DNA of 64,000 bases from Prochlorococcus sp. AG-355-P16 (lineage in GTDB: Bacteria; Cyanobacteriota; Cyanobacteriia; PCC-6307; Cyanobiaceae). Location of the stretch: the NCBI GenBank assembly GCA_003278525.1, contig QCEQ01000003.1, positions 1-64,000 of the forward strand, written 5' to 3'. Made by a program: the position numbers and the translations under genes. The notes beneath the pieces were generated by a model, which ran no database searches, was not told the DNA's origin, and was given only the letters and a program-made list of their open reading frames with translations. The first letter of the stretch is position 1, and each line of letters starts with the position of its first letter. Shown in pieces: positions 43,269 to 52,309 of this stretch.

Positions 43269-44138
43269 ATGGTTTTTAGATTAAAAAAAGGAGATCTAAT
43301 AGATATTTTAGCTCCGGGCTCCTTTATTGATGAAGACAAAAATTTTCAAAGAGGCATGGAAATCTTAAAAAATTGGGGCTTGGAAATTAATGAAAATAAT
43401 TCTCAAACAAAAAAATTTGGTTATTTTGCAGGCAATGATCTAACTAGATTTGAAGAACTGGAAAAAGCACAAAATAGTAAGTTAATCATTTTTGCAAAAG
43501 GAGGCTGGGGTTCAGCAAGACTTTTAGAAAAAGAACCTTCTTGGCAACATGGTTTAATGCTTGGATTCTCAGATACATGTTCTTTATTACTATCTAAATA
43601 TTCCCAAGGATTTATAGGTTCTATTCATGGGCCTATGGTTACTAGCCTTGTTAAAGAGCCAGAGTGGAGTCTTGAGAGATTAAGAAATTTACTTTTTGAA
43701 GGATATGTTGAGGATATAAGAGGAATTCCTTTAAGAGGTGGGAAAGCTAAAGGAGAAATTATCGTTTCTAATTTAACTATTGCAACTTTTTTAATTGGTA
43801 CTAATCACTTTCCAGATTGCAAAGGGAAAATAATAATTTTTGAAGATATTAATGAAGATATTTATAAAATTGATCGCATGTTGACTTACCTCAGAATGAC
43901 AAAAACACTCACTGAAATTGCTGGTATTGGATTCGGAAGTTTTTCTAATGATTCCTGCGACCTTGAATGGAAAGATTTACTAAAAAACTGCATTATTGAA
44001 AGACTCCAAGAGTTTGATTTTCCTATTCTTTTTGACCTTCCAATAGGCCACATATCTGGAAATGCTTGCATTCCTTTAGGATACGAAGCCACCTTAAATG
44101 GTGACGATGGCATTCTTAGTATCGATACAGCTTCATAA
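43269..44138 (+). CDS. ldcA: LD-carboxypeptidase (S66 family)
   Basis: The 289-residue protein has the S66 architecture: LAPGSFIDEDKNFQRG at the start, the AKGGWGSARLLE segment (about 77-88), the nucleophile in GFSDTCSLL (about 103-111), GSIHGPMV, and a later EDINEDIYKIDRML containing the catalytic Glu. A C-terminal LPIGHISGN supplies His. The family trims the terminal D-Ala from muropeptides for wall recycling. No signal peptide is seen, so it acts in the cytoplasm. It meets ispD stop to stop. Confidence 0.9.
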   Translation: MVFRLKKGDLIDILAPGSFIDEDKNFQRGMEILKNWGLEINENNSQTKKFGYFAGNDLTRFEELEKAQNSKLIIFAKGGWGSARLLEKEPSWQHGLMLGFSDTCSLLLSKYSQGFIGSIHGPMVTSLVKEPEWSLERLRNLLFEGYVEDIRGIPLRGGKAKGEIIVSNLTIATFLIGTNHFPDCKGKIIIFEDINEDIYKIDRMLTYLRMTKTLTEIAGIGFGSFSNDSCDLEWKDLLKNCIIERLQEFDFPILFDLPIGHISGNACIPLGYEATLNGDDGILSIDTAS

Positions 44139-44810
44139 CTAGAGGGTCTTCACAAAAAGTTTTGCTATTTTCAAATCTATAGGGGACGTGATTTTTATGT
44201 TTGAGTAAGTTCCTTCAATAATCTTCACTTTCCAACTAAGCATTTCGAATAGTGAGGCATCATCTGTGACTTTCCAGTTTTTATCAATTGCCATCTTATG
44301 AGCTTTTTTCAATCTATCTACTAAGAAGCCCTGAGGAGTTTGCGCTGCCCATAAATAATTTCTATCTGGGGTTTCTTTAATAAAACCTTCATTATCAACA
44401 ATCTTTATAGTGTCAGTTACCTTAGTAGCCAAAATTACAGCTTCATTTTCATCTAATTGCTTGGCACAAAGATCTATCAATTCAGGATTAATTAAACATC
44501 TTGCACCATCATGTATTAAAACTTTTTTAGCATCTTTTGGTAGCGCTTTTAAACCATTAAAAACTGACTGTTGTCTTGTGTCACCGCCATTAATCCAATG
44601 AACTTTTTGGGCAAAATCCTTTGCTGAATTTAACAATAATTTTTTATCTTTGGGCTGCCCAATTATTCCAACCCAGTTTGTTGAGCTTGCAGAAAATACA
44701 GATTTAAGTGTCCAATAAATCAAAGACTCTCCCTCTAAATCAATAAGTAATTTATTTTTTCCAGCTTTCATTCTGCTACCACTCCCCGCAGCTGGTATTA
44801 AAAAGTGCAC
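44139..44810 (-). CDS. ispD: 2-C-methyl-D-erythritol 4-phosphate cytidylyltransferase
   Basis: The 223-residue enzyme couples MEP to CTP in the non-mevalonate isoprenoid pathway. The N-terminal LIPAAGSGSRMKAGKNKLLIDLEG (about 4-27), GGDTRQQSVFNGL (about 75-87), LIHDGARCLI (about 100-109) and WAAQTPQGF (about 155-163) match the family. Isoprenoids feed chlorophyll, carotenoids and plastoquinone; ubiA nearby uses such chains. It converges on the LD-carboxypeptidase gene and diverges from fabG. Confidence 0.95.
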   Translation of the reverse strand: MHFLIPAAGSGSRMKAGKNKLLIDLEGESLIYWTLKSVFSASSTNWVGIIGQPKDKKLLLNSAKDFAQKVHWINGGDTRQQSVFNGLKALPKDAKKVLIHDGARCLINPELIDLCAKQLDENEAVILATKVTDTIKIVDNEGFIKETPDRNYLWAAQTPQGFLVDRLKKAHKMAIDKNWKVTDDASLFEMLSWKVKIIEGTYSNIKITSPIDLKIAKLFVKTL

Positions 44811-44902
44811 AATAGAAGGTCTTAATTTTTTCTAGACAATTATAAATAAAAGCCATATCTTTACACAAATAGTACTACGATTGAAAATTATAAAATTTCA
44901 TA

Positions 44903-45652
44903 ATGTCCAATACAGATTCATTATCAGGCAAAGTTGCTTTAATCACTGGAGCTAGCAGAGGAATTGGTAAAGAAATTGCTTTAGAACTAAGCCGCTTAGG
45001 AGCAGAAGTTTTTATTAACTACTCTTCTTCTGATGAAAAAGCTGAAGAAGTTGTAAATTCAATAAAAAATTCGGGAGGTAAAGCTCATAAATTAAAATTT
45101 GATGTATCTAGAGAGGATTCTGTCAGTTCAGCTTTTGAAGAAATCATAAAAATTAATGGCTCCATTGATATTCTTATAAACAATGCTGGTATTACTAGAG
45201 ATGGACTATTGATGAGAATGAAATCGGAACAATGGGATGATGTATTAAATACAAACTTAAAAGGGGTTTTTCTTTGTACAAAATATGCTTCAAAATTTAT
45301 GATGAAAAAAAGAAGCGGTAGTATCGTAAATATTTCATCTGTTGTTGGAATAATTGGTAATCCCGGTCAAGCAAATTATTCTGCAGCTAAAGCTGGAGTT
45401 ATTGGATTCACCAAAACTTGTGCTAAAGAATTTGCTTCAAGAGGTATAAACGTAAATGCAATAGCTCCAGGCTTTATAGAAACAGAAATGACCGAAAAAC
45501 TTAATACTGAAGAGATACTTAAAGTTATCCCTTTAGGGAAATTAGGAAGTTGTACTCAAATTGCAAACTTAGTGTCATTCTTAGTTTCAAGTAATGCTGG
45601 TAGCTACATTACAGGGCAAACAATAAGTATTGACGGAGGTATGAGTATTTAA
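44903..45652 (+). CDS. fabG: 3-oxoacyl-[acyl-carrier-protein] reductase
   Basis: The 249-residue SDR has the ITGASRGIGKEIALEL cofactor motif (about 14-29), NNAGITRDGLLMRM (about 93-106), the catalytic NYSAAKAGVIGFTK (Y-x3-K, about 156-169) and the VNAIAPGFIETEMT loop typical of FabG. It reduces beta-ketoacyl-ACP in fatty acid synthesis. Length and motifs are typical. It is divergent from ispD, and its stop is immediately adjacent to the stop of a small minus-strand gene. Confidence 0.95.
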   Translation: MSNTDSLSGKVALITGASRGIGKEIALELSRLGAEVFINYSSSDEKAEEVVNSIKNSGGKAHKLKFDVSREDSVSSAFEEIIKINGSIDILINNAGITRDGLLMRMKSEQWDDVLNTNLKGVFLCTKYASKFMMKKRSGSIVNISSVVGIIGNPGQANYSAAKAGVIGFTKTCAKEFASRGINVNAIAPGFIETEMTEKLNTEEILKVIPLGKLGSCTQIANLVSFLVSSNAGSYITGQTISIDGGMSI

Positions 45653-45832
45653 TTATGTACTTTCATAAGGCTGGCCTAATTCATCTCTTAACCTTCTAAT
45701 TTTCTGTAAAAGTTTAAGTCTTCGACTTCTAGCAGTTAATGTCAAGAAAAATCTTAAAGGAAAGTATATTAGTGTCATAGCAATCGCAAAGATTGCGGTA
45801 AGAGTAAAAATAAGATTATTAGTTTCTTCCAT
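45653..45832 (-). CDS. Small membrane protein of unknown function (59 aa)
   Basis: This ORF is absent from the track and was read directly. It encodes MEETNNLIFTLTAIFAIAMTLIYFP..., one hydrophobic helix (about 8-35), then a highly basic helix (TARSRRLKLLQKIRRLRDELGQPYEST). The layout suggests a membrane anchor with a positively charged cytoplasmic or stromal tail. Its stop abuts the fabG stop with no gap, and it is divergent from groEL. I do not recognise a family; the balanced composition and clean start make a real gene likely. Confidence 0.7.
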   Translation of the reverse strand: MEETNNLIFTLTAIFAIAMTLIYFPLRFFLTLTARSRRLKLLQKIRRLRDELGQPYEST

Positions 45833-45963
45833 TACTTAAAGATACTCTTATTTGAGTTAATTTGTATGTCTTATTTAAAGAAATTCGGCTTTCCCCACTT
45901 AATAAAATATCCCTTAAAAATGATTCTATGGGAGATTAGAATAAGACTAAAGATCGAGTAAAC

Positions 45964-47709
45964 ATGGCGAAACAGTTAAGTTTTTCTAATGAATCAAGAG
46001 AAGCGCTAGAAAAAGGTGTGAATTTCGTAGCTAATGCAGTAAAGGTTACTATTGGGCCAAAAGCAAAAAACGTTGTGATAGAAAAGAAATTTGGTTCGCC
46101 AGATATAGTAAGAGATGGATCTACAGTTGCTAAAGAGATTGAGATTGAAAACCCTATTTCTAATTTAGGTGCGAAATTAATAGAACAAGTTGCATCCAAG
46201 ACAAAAGAGAGTGCTGGTGATGGGACAACAACAGCAACCATTTTGACTCAGAAAATGGTTCAGGAGGGATTAAAAAATATTGCTTCTGGCGCCAACCCTA
46301 TGGAGTTAAAAAAAGGTATGGAGGCAGGCCTAGCTTTTGTGTTAGAAAAATTAAGTTCCAAAAGTATTTCATTAAGTGGTTCTGATATCCAAAAAGTTGC
46401 AACAGTCAGTGCTGGAGGTGATGAAGAAATTGGATCTATAATTTCGAAAGCAATGGATATTGTTACTTCAGATGGTGTAATAACTGTTGAAGAATCTCAA
46501 TCACTAGAAACAGAATTAGATATAACTGAAGGAATGTCTTTTGATAGAGGTTATAGTTCTCCATATTTCGTAACAGACCAAGAAAGACAAGTTTGTGAAC
46601 TTGAAAACCCTAAATTATTAATAACTGATCAAAAAGTCTCAACTTTAGTTGACCTAGTTCCAATACTTGAAGAAATTCAGAAGTCAGGCTCACCTTTTCT
46701 AATTCTTGCTGAAGATATCGAAGGAGAGGCTTTAACCACTCTAGTTTTAAATAAGAATAGTGGGGTTTTAAATGTTGCTTCCGTAAGAGCTCCGTTATTT
46801 GGTGAGAGGAGAAAAGCTGCCCTTGAAGATATTGCAATTCTTACAGGGGCTAAGTTAATTAGCGAAGACAAATCGATGACTCTAGATAAAGTATCGATTA
46901 ATGATTTAGGAAAAGCAAAAAAAATAACTATCACAAAGGATAAAACCACAATTATTGCCTTCGAAGACACTAAAGATTTAGTTAAAGCAAGAGTAGAGAA
47001 ATTAAAGAGAGAAGTTAACATAACTGAATCTGAGTATGATCAGGATAAAATTAATGAAAGGATAGCCAAACTAGCTGGAGGGGTAGCTCTTATCAAAGTA
47101 GGAGCTGCTACAGAAACAGAGATGAAGTATAAAAAGTTGAGAATCGAAGATTCCCTTAATGCTACGAAAGCTGCTATAGAGGAGGGTGTTGTTTCTGGAG
47201 GAGGACAAACTTTAATTGAAATATCAGATGACCTTTTAAATTTAAGTGAAACATCTTCAGATGATTTAAAAACAGGGATAAATATTGTTAAAGAAGCCCT
47301 TTTGGAACCTGCCAAACAAATAGCAAAAAATGCTGGTTTTAATGGTGATGTAGTTGTCGCTGAAATACAAAGGCTTAAGAAAGGCTTTAATGCCAATTCA
47401 GGACAATATGAGGATTTAAAAGATTCAGGAATATTGGATCCAACCAAAGTAATAAGATTAGCTCTTCAAGATTCAGTATCTATTGCAGCTATGCTCCTCA
47501 CAACAGAAGTTGCGATGGCAGACATTCCAGAACCTGAAGCCGCCGCCCCTGGTGGACCAGGTGGAGATCCAATGGGAGGAATGGGTGGCATGGGAATGCC
47601 AGGAATGGGTGGCATGGGAATGCCAGGAATGGGTGGCATGGGAATGCCGGGAATGGGTGGCATGGGAATGCCAGGAATGGGTGGCATGGGAATGCCGGGT
47701 ATGATGTAA
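45964..47709 (+). CDS. groL1: Chaperonin GroEL, stand-alone copy with Gly-Met repeat tail
   Basis: The 581-residue chaperonin has all the usual core: [21 protein letters not shown] (about 28-48), [10 protein letters not shown] (about 86-95) and SAGGDEEIG in the intermediate domain. No groES gene lies upstream, and the C-terminal tail is an expanded repeat of MGGMGMPG ending in GMM, longer than the E. coli GGM tail. Cyanobacteria normally carry a second groEL in a groESL operon, so this is probably the extra copy. Hairpin and T-run follow at the stop. It is divergent from a 59-residue membrane protein. Confidence 0.94.
   Translation: MAKQLSFSNESREALEKGVNFVANAVKVTIGPKAKNVVIEKKFGSPDIVRDGSTVAKEIEIENPISNLGAKLIEQVASKTKESAGDGTTTATILTQKMVQEGLKNIASGANPMELKKGMEAGLAFVLEKLSSKSISLSGSDIQKVATVSAGGDEEIGSIISKAMDIVTSDGVITVEESQSLETELDITEGMSFDRGYSSPYFVTDQERQVCELENPKLLITDQKVSTLVDLVPILEEIQKSGSPFLILAEDIEGEALTTLVLNKNSGVLNVASVRAPLFGERRKAALEDIAILTGAKLISEDKSMTLDKVSINDLGKAKKITITKDKTTIIAFEDTKDLVKARVEKLKREVNITESEYDQDKINERIAKLAGGVALIKVGAATETEMKYKKLRIEDSLNATKAAIEEGVVSGGGQTLIEISDDLLNLSETSSDDLKTGINIVKEALLEPAKQIAKNAGFNGDVVVAEIQRLKKGFNANSGQYEDLKDSGILDPTKVIRLALQDSVSIAAMLLTTEVAMADIPEPEAAAPGGPGGDPMGGMGGMGMPGMGGMGMPGMGGMGMPGMGGMGMPGMGGMGMPGMM
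47581..47700 (+). repeat. Five 24-bp tandem repeats encoding MGGMGMPG in groEL
   Basis: The unit ATGGGTGGCATGGGAATGCC(A/G)GG(A/T) is repeated five times in frame at the 3-prime end of groEL, with only third-position differences. It extends the flexible Gly-Met tail inside the folding chamber. Slippage could change the copy number without a frameshift. Confidence 0.95.
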
Positions 47710-47727
47710 AAGCTAACTAGCTTTTTT
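47708..47727 (+). terminator. Short intrinsic terminator of groEL
   Basis: AAAAGCT (47708-47714) pairs with AGCTTTT (47719-47725) around a 4-nt loop and is followed by more T residues. It begins at the groEL stop codon and overlaps the last codons and stop of the convergent 158-residue gene. The stem is only 7 bp, so strength is uncertain. Confidence 0.6.
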
Positions 47728-48189
47728 ATCGTTATTAATCCACTTTCTTAAATTTTTAATATTAGGCAACGGTAATTTCTGGATATCTGTAAGTTTTTTT
47801 ATATTATTAGAATTTTGATCTTTGTTAAATATTCCATTATTGGTAGAAGTTTCAAGATAATTTGATTCCCATTTTGTTTCTTCTATATTTTCAAAAGTTT
47901 TTGATAATTCAAGTTTAAGTTGTTCTTTATTTTCTTCTTCATGATTTTCATCAATTAAAGAGATTTTTTCTTGATTTTCTTCTTTATGATTTTCATCAAT
48001 TAAAGAGATTTTTTCTTGATTTTCTTCTTCATGATTTCCCTTTTGTACTGGACTATGGATTAATAAATCATTTAAAGAATCAATCCCAAATCTATGGACC
48101 CACTTAAGAACAATGTTTTCTTTAAGCAAAAAATTATTTTCTGAAGAGGCTTTTTTAAAAACTTCTATTAAATGATTTTTTAAAAGCAT
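47713..48189 (-). CDS. Acidic repeat protein of unknown function (158 aa)
   Basis: I do not recognise a family. An N-terminal domain of about 55 residues (MLLKNHLIEVFKKASSENN...NIVLKWVHRFGIDSLNDLLI) looks helical and ordered. The middle is a tandem array of the 15-residue unit NHEEENQEKISLIDE, two near-exact copies and partial ones. A C-terminal part ends WINNDKKAS. There is no signal peptide. It lies 7 nt after the ABC-2 permease on the same strand as the last gene of the ctaA-ctaB run. Its 3-prime end overlaps the groEL terminator hairpin. Confidence 0.6.
   Translation of the reverse strand: MLLKNHLIEVFKKASSENNFLLKENIVLKWVHRFGIDSLNDLLIHSPVQKGNHEEENQEKISLIDENHKEENQEKISLIDENHEEENKEQLKLELSKTFENIEETKWESNYLETSTNNGIFNKDQNSNNIKKLTDIQKLPLPNIKNLRKWINNDKKAS
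47941..48030 (-). repeat. Two 45-bp tandem repeats (15-residue units) in the 158-residue unknown
   Basis: On the plus strand the unit ATGATTTTCATCAATTAAAG... (45 bp) occurs at 47941-47985 and 47986-48030 with one C/T difference, and partial copies flank it. Each unit encodes an acidic 15-residue segment in the minus-strand protein. The exactness suggests recent duplication. Confidence 0.9.
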
Positions 48190-48196
48190 AAATTTA

Positions 48197-49021
48197 TTAA
48201 TTTAACTTCTTATTTAACAGAGGCCTTATAATAATCAAGGATAAAACTGTTAAAGAGAATAAAATTGATATACAACTCTTACAAGTTAAATCACCATATG
48301 GAGCATGTAAAGCCACTAATTCTAAATTCATAGTTTCTGTATATGCAGTCCTAATAGGTTCTATCGCAAAAGTTAATGGATTTAATGAAGCCAACCACCC
48401 AAGCCAATTTGGCATGAAAGAAATAGGAGCCAAAGCTGTACTTGCAAAAAGAAGAGGTAAATTAATCACAAATATCAGAGCGATTAATTCAATATGTCCG
48501 GGCAAAACAAACGCTAAGCATAAACTTATTGATGTCACAAAAAGAACTAATAGAATTAGTGTTGCAAACACAATTCCTAAACCATATAAGTTGGGCCATC
48601 CATATCCCAAAGTGTATGAAACAACCATTATTACAATACTCTGAACAAAGCTCAGGATTGTTATGTAAAAAAAAGAAGATAAAACTATAGATAACCTACT
48701 GGTTAAAGGAGCCACAAGTAATCTGTTAAGGAATCCAAACTCTCTATCAAACATTAAAGGAAGACCAGAATTTAGGGCTCCGCTAAAAGCAGTAAAAACA
48801 ATAAGTCCTGCTCCTAAAAAATTCCCATAAGAATCAACTCCCGGTAAAAAACCTTCAGGAGCTTTTGAGAATAATGCCCCAAATAAAAAAAGCCAAATTA
48901 TAGGTTGTAATATTCCAGCTAAAAGGGTTGATGGTCTTCTTTTTAATTGAATAAATAATCTCTTTGTTAAGGCAAATGTTTCTTGATATAAAAAAAATAA
49001 ATTATACTGTTGTAATTCCAT
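48197..49021 (-). CDS. ABC-2 type transporter permease
   Basis: The 274-residue protein has about six membrane helices of the ABC-2 exporter type. An amphipathic N-terminus (LTKRLFIQLKRRPSTLLAGILQPIIWLFLFG, about 18-48) and the central FDREFGFLNRLLVAPLTSRLSIVLSSFF (about 91-118) are typical. It pairs with the ATPase gene 46 nt upstream. Both follow ctaA and ctaB on the minus strand. The substrate is unknown; association with cytochrome oxidase biogenesis is inferred from position only. Confidence 0.88.
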   Translation of the reverse strand: MELQQYNLFFLYQETFALTKRLFIQLKRRPSTLLAGILQPIIWLFLFGALFSKAPEGFLPGVDSYGNFLGAGLIVFTAFSGALNSGLPLMFDREFGFLNRLLVAPLTSRLSIVLSSFFYITILSFVQSIVIMVVSYTLGYGWPNLYGLGIVFATLILLVLFVTSISLCLAFVLPGHIELIALIFVINLPLLFASTALAPISFMPNWLGWLASLNPLTFAIEPIRTAYTETMNLELVALHAPYGDLTCKSCISILFSLTVLSLIIIRPLLNKKLN

Positions 49022-49067
49022 AATTAGCAGTAATTAATTCTCATTATAGTTAGTTAACCAAAATTTT

Positions 49068-50087
49068 TTATCGCATTGATTGCTTTGATTCTTTTTTAAG
49101 GTCTCTTTTCCCTGCCATAGAAATTTCGGCATCCAATAATGTTTTCCCGGTTGCCTGAAGATATACATCATCTAAGCTTGGCTGACTTTGGGTAAGAGAA
49201 AAAATTTCAAACTTTGAGAAGGCCAATTCCACTTTGAGCTTCGTAAGTAAATCTTTTTCCTTATCTGCTACAAAATTTATCGAGAAACCTTGAGCTTCAT
49301 TTATGATAATCTGACTAATTCCATCTATTGAAGATAAAATTTGGCATATATTTTTTGCTTCTTCCTGATTACTAAATTCTCTTACTTTCAAAGTTACTCT
49401 ATCTCCTCCTAATTTATTTTTCAGTTCTGTAGGAGCGCCTTGTGCTATAACTCTTCCATCATCAATAATCACTAATTTGTCTGCCAATTTATCTATTTCA
49501 TCAAGATAGTGACTGCTTAAAATAATTGTCATTCCATTATTTCTCAAATCTTTTAAAAGTTGCCATATGATATTTCTACTTTCAATATCTAAACCAACTG
49601 TAGGTTCATCCAATATTAATACTTGGGGCAAATGTAATAGTCCAGCTGCAAGATCTATTCTTCTTTTCATTCCCCCTGAATAAGTTCCGCACTTACGATC
49701 AATCCAATCATTCATTTCTAATTGATCTATTAATTTCTTTATCCTTTCAAATTTTTTGTTTTTGTTGATGTGATATAAATCTGATTGAAAATCCAAAAGC
49801 TCTCTTCCAGTTAATATTTTATCAAGTGCAATGTCCTGGGCAACATAACCAATTAATTCTCTAATTTTCCTTGAATTTTTTATCAGATTAATATTATTTA
49901 TAAAAACTTCTCCACTATCAGGCTCTATTAAAGTAGCGAGTATTTTTATAAGTGTTGATTTGCCAGCACCATTGGGACCAAGTATTCCGAATAATGTTCC
50001 AGCTTCAATTTCCATTGATAAATTTTTTAAAGCCTTGATTTCTGAATAAGATTTTGAGAGTCCTTTAACTTTTATATAATTCATCAA
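49068..50087 (-). CDS. ABC-2 type transporter ATPase
   Basis: The 339-residue protein has Walker A GPNGAGKSTLIKIL (about 37-50), the signature YSGGMKRRIDLA (about 137-148), Walker B VLILDEPTVGLD (about 156-167) and an H-loop in SSHYLDEID. A C-terminal domain of about 110 residues ending SLDDVYLQATGKTL is the tail of the DrrA-type exporter ATPases. Together with the permease gene it should form an exporter. It lies 34 nt downstream of ctaB on the same strand. Confidence 0.93.
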   Translation of the reverse strand: MMNYIKVKGLSKSYSEIKALKNLSMEIEAGTLFGILGPNGAGKSTLIKILATLIEPDSGEVFINNINLIKNSRKIRELIGYVAQDIALDKILTGRELLDFQSDLYHINKNKKFERIKKLIDQLEMNDWIDRKCGTYSGGMKRRIDLAAGLLHLPQVLILDEPTVGLDIESRNIIWQLLKDLRNNGMTIILSSHYLDEIDKLADKLVIIDDGRVIAQGAPTELKNKLGGDRVTLKVREFSNQEEAKNICQILSSIDGISQIIINEAQGFSINFVADKEKDLLTKLKVELAFSKFEIFSLTQSQPSLDDVYLQATGKTLLDAEISMAGKRDLKKESKQSMR

Positions 50088-50121
50088 ACTTACTATCTCT
50101 TAAAAACATCTTACATCTAAT

Positions 50122-51123
50122 TTAATTACTAAGGAGGGATACTATAGATAAATATATTTGCATAGATTGCTGCTCAAATTCGACGGAAAGTTGGGTTCTG
50201 GAGATTAATAACAAAAGACAAATACCAAACATATAGAGAATAGACCACCTAAAAAGAGACTTTGCTCTTGAAAGATCATCAGGAGATTTCTTTAATTCAT
50301 TTATTAATTGCAAAAGTCTTCCATTAAATGGCAATAACATAATTCCGTATAAGAGGCCTCCTTCAGGTAAAGCTAAGACTCCCATAATACTCATTAAAAC
50401 TGTTGCCCATCCGTAACGAGAAATCGCTTTAGCAGTAAAAACAGATCCCTTAACAGAAGGGAGCATAGGAATGCCAACAGACGCGTAATCGTCCTTCAAT
50501 AAAATTGCAAGTGCCCAAAAATGAGCTGGAGTCCATAACATTACTAAACCAAACAACCACCAACCGCTTAGGCCTACATGCCCTGTGGCAGCAGATGCAC
50601 CAACTAGAGGTGGTATCGCGCCAGCAACTCCTCCGAAAACAATATTTTTTGTTGTACGAGGTTTCAAAATAACTGTATATAAAATTACATAGCTAAATAA
50701 ACCAAGAAGAGTTAATCCCGCAGCCAAATAATTTACACCACTTACTAAAAGCATCGAAGCTGCCAAAGTACATGATACGGCAGCTAAAAATACAGTCTCA
50801 GATGACAATTTTCCTGCTGGCAAGGCTCTTTTGCTTGTTCTTTTCATCCTCTTATCTAATTCCATTTCCCACAAGCAATTAAGAGCTCCTGCTGCTGCTG
50901 CTGCCAAAGCGCCGCCTCCTAAAGTGCAGATAAGCTTCGGTGAAGACAAAGGCCATTCCTCTGTTAAAGCCATTCCTCCTAAAGTTGTTGCCAGTAAAAG
51001 TGGGATTAATCTAGGTTTTGCCACTTCTAGCCAAGGGGGCAAAGTTAATCTTTTTCTTGAAGGTACTACTTCATCCCTAATTGAAGATTTATAGTTCAAG
51101 TTTTCTAAGTTACTACTCTTCAT
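50122..51123 (-). CDS. ctaB: Protoheme IX farnesyltransferase (heme O synthase)
   Basis: The 333-residue UbiA-superfamily membrane protein attaches a farnesyl chain to heme b, making heme O. The [25 protein letters not shown] motif (about 81-105) contains the Asp-rich site, and the later [34 protein letters not shown] stretch is diagnostic of CtaB/CyoE. About nine helices are present. The gene overlaps ctaA by 4 nt (ATGA) and precedes the ABC ATPase by 34 nt. It supplies the cytochrome oxidase encoded on the other strand. Confidence 0.95.
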   Translation of the reverse strand: MKSSNLENLNYKSSIRDEVVPSRKRLTLPPWLEVAKPRLIPLLLATTLGGMALTEEWPLSSPKLICTLGGGALAAAAAGALNCLWEMELDKRMKRTSKRALPAGKLSSETVFLAAVSCTLAASMLLVSGVNYLAAGLTLLGLFSYVILYTVILKPRTTKNIVFGGVAGAIPPLVGASAATGHVGLSGWWLFGLVMLWTPAHFWALAILLKDDYASVGIPMLPSVKGSVFTAKAISRYGWATVLMSIMGVLALPEGGLLYGIMLLPFNGRLLQLINELKKSPDDLSRAKSLFRWSILYMFGICLLLLISRTQLSVEFEQQSMQIYLSIVSLLSN

Positions 51124-52094
51124 GAATTGACATCAACCATTTGGGAACTAAGAGAGTGGTTTAGACCTATTTTGGTTAAAGGATTTTTAAAAAATAATGT
51201 AGTTAATATCGCAATAAATAAAGAGGCGTTAAGTTGATGACCGATAATAAAAATAGGTTCATTTAAATTTGTTTTAAGGCTTAAAACACCCAAAGCAATT
51301 TGGGAAAAGAAGAGAAAAAAAAGTGCTGAGAGATATTTCCAATTTTCATTAAGCAAATCTCTCTTATAAATTGAAGTAGCAATTATTAATAGAATTGAAA
51401 AAGCAATAGGGAAAGCAAATAATTTATGAGTATTTAGAATTAGACATTGTTTATTAAAAGATAAGCAAATATGTGCTGACCAAGTTGATGAAAGCCTTAC
51501 TCCAATAAAAGATTGAATCAGGGAAAGTGAAAGAGGAACAAACAATAATAATCTCCACCAAATTAATGGCTCATCTAGGTCGTCATTTTCTAAATTTTGA
51601 TTTATTGAAATTGTTGTTATGAGAAGTAGAAAAGCTATTAAAAGATGGCCAGTAACAGTATATGAATCAAGGAGGTTTATGACTGTTAAAGCTCCAAAAG
51701 ATCCCTGGACAATAACGAGAAAAAGTAATAATGAATAAGTTTTAGGTAACCAATTTGGAATTTCATTTTTCCAAATTATTGAAAGAGCAAATTTAAAAAG
51801 AATTAATATTCCAACCAGAAAAGCATCTAGACGATGAAACCACTCTAGAAATACTCTTAGGTTCATATGATTAAAAGGCAAAAAAGATCCATAACACAAT
51901 GGCCAATCTGGGCAGGCAAGCCCCGCCTCCATGACTCTCGTAGCACCTCCAATTACGATTAGTGCAATAAGTGCGAGTACACTATGACTCCCCAACCTTT
52001 TAAAAACTGTCAGATATTTTGATTTATATAATTGGTTATTAATCAAATGGATAAAACCTATTTTTTTGCATAATAAATTAGATTTAAAAACCAA
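51120..52094 (-). CDS. ctaA: Heme A synthase
   Basis: The 324-residue protein has about eight membrane helices in two four-helix halves. [25 protein letters not shown] (about 44-68), [12 protein letters not shown] with a heme-ligand His, and [10 protein letters not shown] near the C-terminus match CtaA. The enzyme oxidises the methyl group of heme O to the formyl of heme A. It is first in the minus-strand run and diverges from ctaC across 215 nt, which should contain both promoters. Confidence 0.93.
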   Translation of the reverse strand: MVFKSNLLCKKIGFIHLINNQLYKSKYLTVFKRLGSHSVLALIALIVIGGATRVMEAGLACPDWPLCYGSFLPFNHMNLRVFLEWFHRLDAFLVGILILFKFALSIIWKNEIPNWLPKTYSLLLFLVIVQGSFGALTVINLLDSYTVTGHLLIAFLLLITTISINQNLENDDLDEPLIWWRLLLFVPLSLSLIQSFIGVRLSSTWSAHICLSFNKQCLILNTHKLFAFPIAFSILLIIATSIYKRDLLNENWKYLSALFFLFFSQIALGVLSLKTNLNEPIFIIGHQLNASLFIAILTTLFFKNPLTKIGLNHSLSSQMVDVNS

Positions 52095-52309
52095 ACATTA
52101 ATAAAAAATTAATATGTTAATTTAAAAAATTTTTTGCTAATTTAATCTTTTTTCCCTGACAATTAACTCTAAAAAGTTATTAATAATACGCCTTTTATTT
52201 CATAAATCTTAAGAAGTTGTGAATTTAAATGTTTTTCTTTTAACAAAGGATGCAGGTTTAAAAAAATTGAATATCTTGAGGATATAAATCCAATTTATTA
52301 AGTAATCAA

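Noticed and set aside
47466-47704. Pro/Ile/Met repeat ORF (minus) and Trp/Glu repeat ORF (plus) over the groEL tail
   Set aside because: Both are alternative-frame readings of the 24-bp groEL repeats and have no start signals or sensible protein character.
47941-48030. Direct repeats as a possible CRISPR or regulatory array
   Set aside because: Units are adjacent without spacers and are multiples of three inside an open reading frame; they are coding tandem repeats.
52095-52309. Possible small RNA or gene in the ctaA-ctaC gap
   Set aside because: The 215-nt stretch has no open frame with a start and no strong hairpin; only weak -35/-10 candidates were seen.
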